Of a stretch of 8,665 bases of DNA, positions 7,008-8,665 are shown piece after piece. This DNA comes from Spirochaetia bacterium. GTDB taxonomy: Bacteria > Spirochaetota > UBA12135. The notes under the pieces were generated by a model that made no database searches, was not told where the DNA came from, and was given only the letters and a program-made list of their open reading frames with translations. Position 1 is the stretch's first letter; every line of letters begins with the position of its first letter. The translations under genes were made by a program, and so were the position numbers. The DNA is taken from assembly GCA_003497555.1 (NCBI GenBank), contig DNNS01000021.1, positions 544 to 9,208 on the forward strand, read 5' to 3'.

Positions 7008-7090
7008 GTTAAAGATAGAATTTACACATTTAATTGAAGTAATGACGACTAAATGAAGTTCGAATTGGACAATTTTTGTCTATCAATTCA

Positions 7091-7111
7091 TAATATAATA
7101 AGGAACAGGAG
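7091..7111 (+). promoter_or_regulatory. Probable -10 element and ribosome site of the HAD-membrane gene
   Basis: TATAAT at 7094-7099 (overlapping TAATAT at 7091) is a good -10 candidate. The only -35-like match, TTGGAC at 7065-7070, is too far away (20-23 bases), so the promoter may rely on an activator or on AT-rich upstream DNA. A 5-bp inverted repeat (GACAA at 7068-7072, TTGTC at 7076-7080) lies just upstream and could be an operator. AGGAG at 7107-7111 sits eight bases before the ATG at 7120, a strong ribosome site. If TATAAT is right, the 5' untranslated leader is very short. Confidence 0.45.
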
Positions 7112-7119
7112 AACATACA

Positions 7120-8538
7120 ATGAAAAAGACAACAATTGATTTAATAATTACTGATTTAGATGACACCATTTGGGACTGGCTAAAAATGTGGTACAATTCT
7201 TTTCAGCCTTTTATTTCTTCTATTAGCGAAAAGTGCAATATCGACATCGCACTATTAAAGAATGATTTTAAAAAGCTTCATCAAAAATTTGGGACTACAG
7301 AAGTTTCCTTTGCTTATCAGAATCTCAAGTCTCTAAATAATAAACATTTAAAGATCATTGAAACAAAAAGCGCTCAGAATGGTAAAAGCATTATACATGA
7401 ATACTACTCCAATAAAAAAAAAAATTTAATCTTATACAAGGATGTTTTACAGACCCTCACCGAACTTAAAAAAGTAGGTGTAAAATTAATTGGTTTTACC
7501 GAGTCTAATTCTTTTTATACGAAATATCGTATTAAACATCTTAGTTTTGACGGAATTTTTGATGCAATCTTCTGCCCTGAGGATCATGGCTTACCATCAA
7601 AAGTTCGAAGATACTATCAAAATGGATTCTGGGAACCGAATATAACTAAATTTCATTATCTTCCACGTGGAACAAAGAAGCCCAACCCAAAGATTTTACT
7701 TCAGATTGTTAATTCAGTGGCTGCGGACATTAAAAAGACAATTTATATTGGTGACAAACTCAACAAAGATATTTTAATGGCTAACGATGCTTCCATCACA
7801 AGTGTTTATGCTCAGTATGGTGATAAAATCGATTCAAATGCGTATGCCCTGTTACGTGAAGTAACTCATTGGCCAGAAAAGGATGTACAAAAAGAAGCAG
7901 CAGTTAAACAGGATTATAAAAACATCGATGTCCAACCAATGTTTATTTTAAAAAAATCATTCAAAGAATTGTTTAAGTATTTTGAATTCAATTCTTTTTG
8001 GCCACAAATTAATCAAGTTGACAAAGATGCGATAATTAAAATCTGGGACAAGGTCATCTCGGTTCAACAACATTTCAATGACATCGAAATTAAAATTAGA
8101 AATTTTGCTTTAACAATTTTTACCTTTGTAATTACAGGAATTGGTTTTATTTTTAAAAGCGAAATCAAACCTCTTTTTTTTAATGTCAGTCCCGCTCTTA
8201 CTCTTGCGATTGTTGGGATAATACTAATATTTGCCTTGTTTTTTATGGATCGATTTTGGTATCACAATCTCCTTTACGGCGCTGTGAATCAAGGACTTTT
8301 TATCGAAAGCAGGTGGAAAAAATTAATTCCAGAAATGACACTTTCGGAAAATATCAAGTTAGCCAGTCCCACAAAATTTTGGCGCATTAAAATCAACTCA
8401 AAAACTAAGTTACTCATTTTTTACTCTTTATTGTTGTTAACACTTATTATTATTTCCATTTCCTTGCATACCACTCCGCATAATAATGATTCGAAACATC
8501 AGCAGACCACTCAGATAGATGGCGCAAAAACTAAATAA
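7120..8538 (+). CDS. HAD-family phosphohydrolase domain with a C-terminal membrane module, function unknown
   Basis: The 472-residue protein begins with a complete HAD core: motif I DLDDT at 12-16 (nucleophile Asp12, acid/base Asp14), motif II Thr127 in GFTES, motif III Lys187 in KKPNP, and motif IV GDKLNKD with Asp212 and Asp217. All catalytic residues are present, so it should be an active phosphatase or related phosphotransferase; the substrate is unknown. From about residue 305 it changes character: VISVQQHFNDIEIKIRN leads into membrane segments at about 329-345 and 357-376, followed by MDRFWYHNLLYGAVNQG, with a third hydrophobic segment at about 431-449 and a polar tail. There is no signal peptide, so the HAD part is probably cytoplasmic. 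The gene is much more AT-rich than the hem/cbi genes, has its own likely promoter and adjoins an IS remnant, which suggests horizontal transfer. I do not recognise the C-terminal module by name. Confidence 0.8.
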   Translation: MKKTTIDLIITDLDDTIWDWLKMWYNSFQPFISSISEKCNIDIALLKNDFKKLHQKFGTTEVSFAYQNLKSLNNKHLKIIETKSAQNGKSIIHEYYSNKKKNLILYKDVLQTLTELKKVGVKLIGFTESNSFYTKYRIKHLSFDGIFDAIFCPEDHGLPSKVRRYYQNGFWEPNITKFHYLPRGTKKPNPKILLQIVNSVAADIKKTIYIGDKLNKDILMANDASITSVYAQYGDKIDSNAYALLREVTHWPEKDVQKEAAVKQDYKNIDVQPMFILKKSFKELFKYFEFNSFWPQINQVDKDAIIKIWDKVISVQQHFNDIEIKIRNFALTIFTFVITGIGFIFKSEIKPLFFNVSPALTLAIVGIILIFALFFMDRFWYHNLLYGAVNQGLFIESRWKKLIPEMTLSENIKLASPTKFWRIKINSKTKLLIFYSLLLLTLIIISISLHTTPHNNDSKHQQTTQIDGAKTK

Positions 8539-8582
8539 TTGTCGTCATTGCCACACGTGTAAACTGCGCCCAATATTTAGGT

Positions 8583-8614
8583 TTCTATGCGAAATAAAAA
8601 CAAATTGCATAGAA
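8583..8614. repeat. 8-bp inverted repeat downstream of the HAD-membrane gene
   Basis: TTCTATGC (8583-8590) and GCATAGAA (8607-8614) are perfect inverted repeats separated by 16 bases, 44 bases after the stop codon. A short T-run follows only about 13 bases later, so it is at best a weak terminator. The rest of the tail from 8539 holds no gene I can support. Confidence 0.4.
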
Positions 8615-8665
8615 TAACAATAAATCTTTTTGTGTTTTGCTTTGAAACATGTTATATGCAATTTT

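Larger units (their letters stand above)
6444..7010 (-). mobile_element. Degenerate IS200/IS605-family element (tnpA-only, IS200 type)
   Basis: A decayed Y1 transposase gene lies between two hairpins. The left-end hairpin (6991-7007) is upstream of tnpA and the right-end hairpin (6448-6468) is downstream of it, the usual layout of this family. Both ends carry the 7-base sequence AACTACC in inverted orientation (6444-6450 and 7004-7010). A further perfect 14-base palindrome is at 6479-6492. Exact cleavage points cannot be set by eye, so the limits are approximate. The span of about 570 bases is slightly below the usual 600-700 for the family. The transposase is broken, so the copy is probably immobile unless served in trans. 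Confidence 0.75.

Noticed and set aside
8539..8665. Integron attC site behind the HAD gene
   Set aside because: No GTTRRRY core with a paired RYYYAAC was found, and the gene has its own probable promoter, unlike most cassettes.

Overview
The window has two unrelated halves. Positions 1 to about 6440 are a moderately GC-rich, tightly packed stretch of early corrinoid (vitamin B12) and siroheme biosynthesis genes, all on the + strand. After it come a decayed IS200-type insertion sequence and then a strikingly AT-rich single gene that looks horizontally acquired. A CbiK-type cobaltochelatase together with CbiL points to the oxygen-independent (early cobalt insertion) B12 route, so the host is probably an anaerobic or fermentative bacterium. 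The heavy gene fusion fits lineages such as Spirochaetota, Clostridia or sulfate reducers, but the phylum cannot be settled from the sequence.

Layout: (1) 2-1777, a 5'-truncated cobaltochelatase CbiK fused to a two-repeat nucleoside-recognition/Gate-type membrane domain. (2) 1778-1980, an intergenic stretch dominated by a 126-bp palindrome (1784-1909). (3) 1981-2736, CbiL. (4) 2724-4307, a siroheme synthase N-domain (precorrin-2 dehydrogenase type) fused to glutamyl-tRNA reductase HemA. (5) 4304-6427, a HemC-CobA-HemD triple fusion. (6) 6444-7010, an IS200-like remnant with a frameshifted tnpA on the - strand; its right-end hairpin also looks like the terminator of the biosynthetic operon. 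(7) 7120-8538, a HAD-family phosphohydrolase domain fused to a C-terminal membrane module. (8) 8539-8665, a non-coding tail with competing inverted repeats.

The first five features cover a nearly continuous path. HemA makes glutamate-1-semialdehyde. HemC and HemD take porphobilinogen to uroporphyrinogen III, and the CobA domain methylates that to precorrin-2. The dehydrogenase domain oxidises it to sirohydrochlorin, CbiK inserts cobalt, and CbiL methylates C20 to give cobalt-factor III. HemL and HemB, needed between HemA and HemC, are not in view. Seven activities and a possible metal permease thus sit on four polypeptides, and the last three genes overlap.

The most unusual points are these. 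The HemC part ends before domain 3, which normally carries the cofactor-binding cysteine. The HemA part lacks most of its C-terminal dimerisation domain and has a divergent active-site segment. CbiK is fused to a transporter-like membrane domain. The HAD-membrane gene has no recognised function and is a candidate accessory (possibly defence or signalling) gene.
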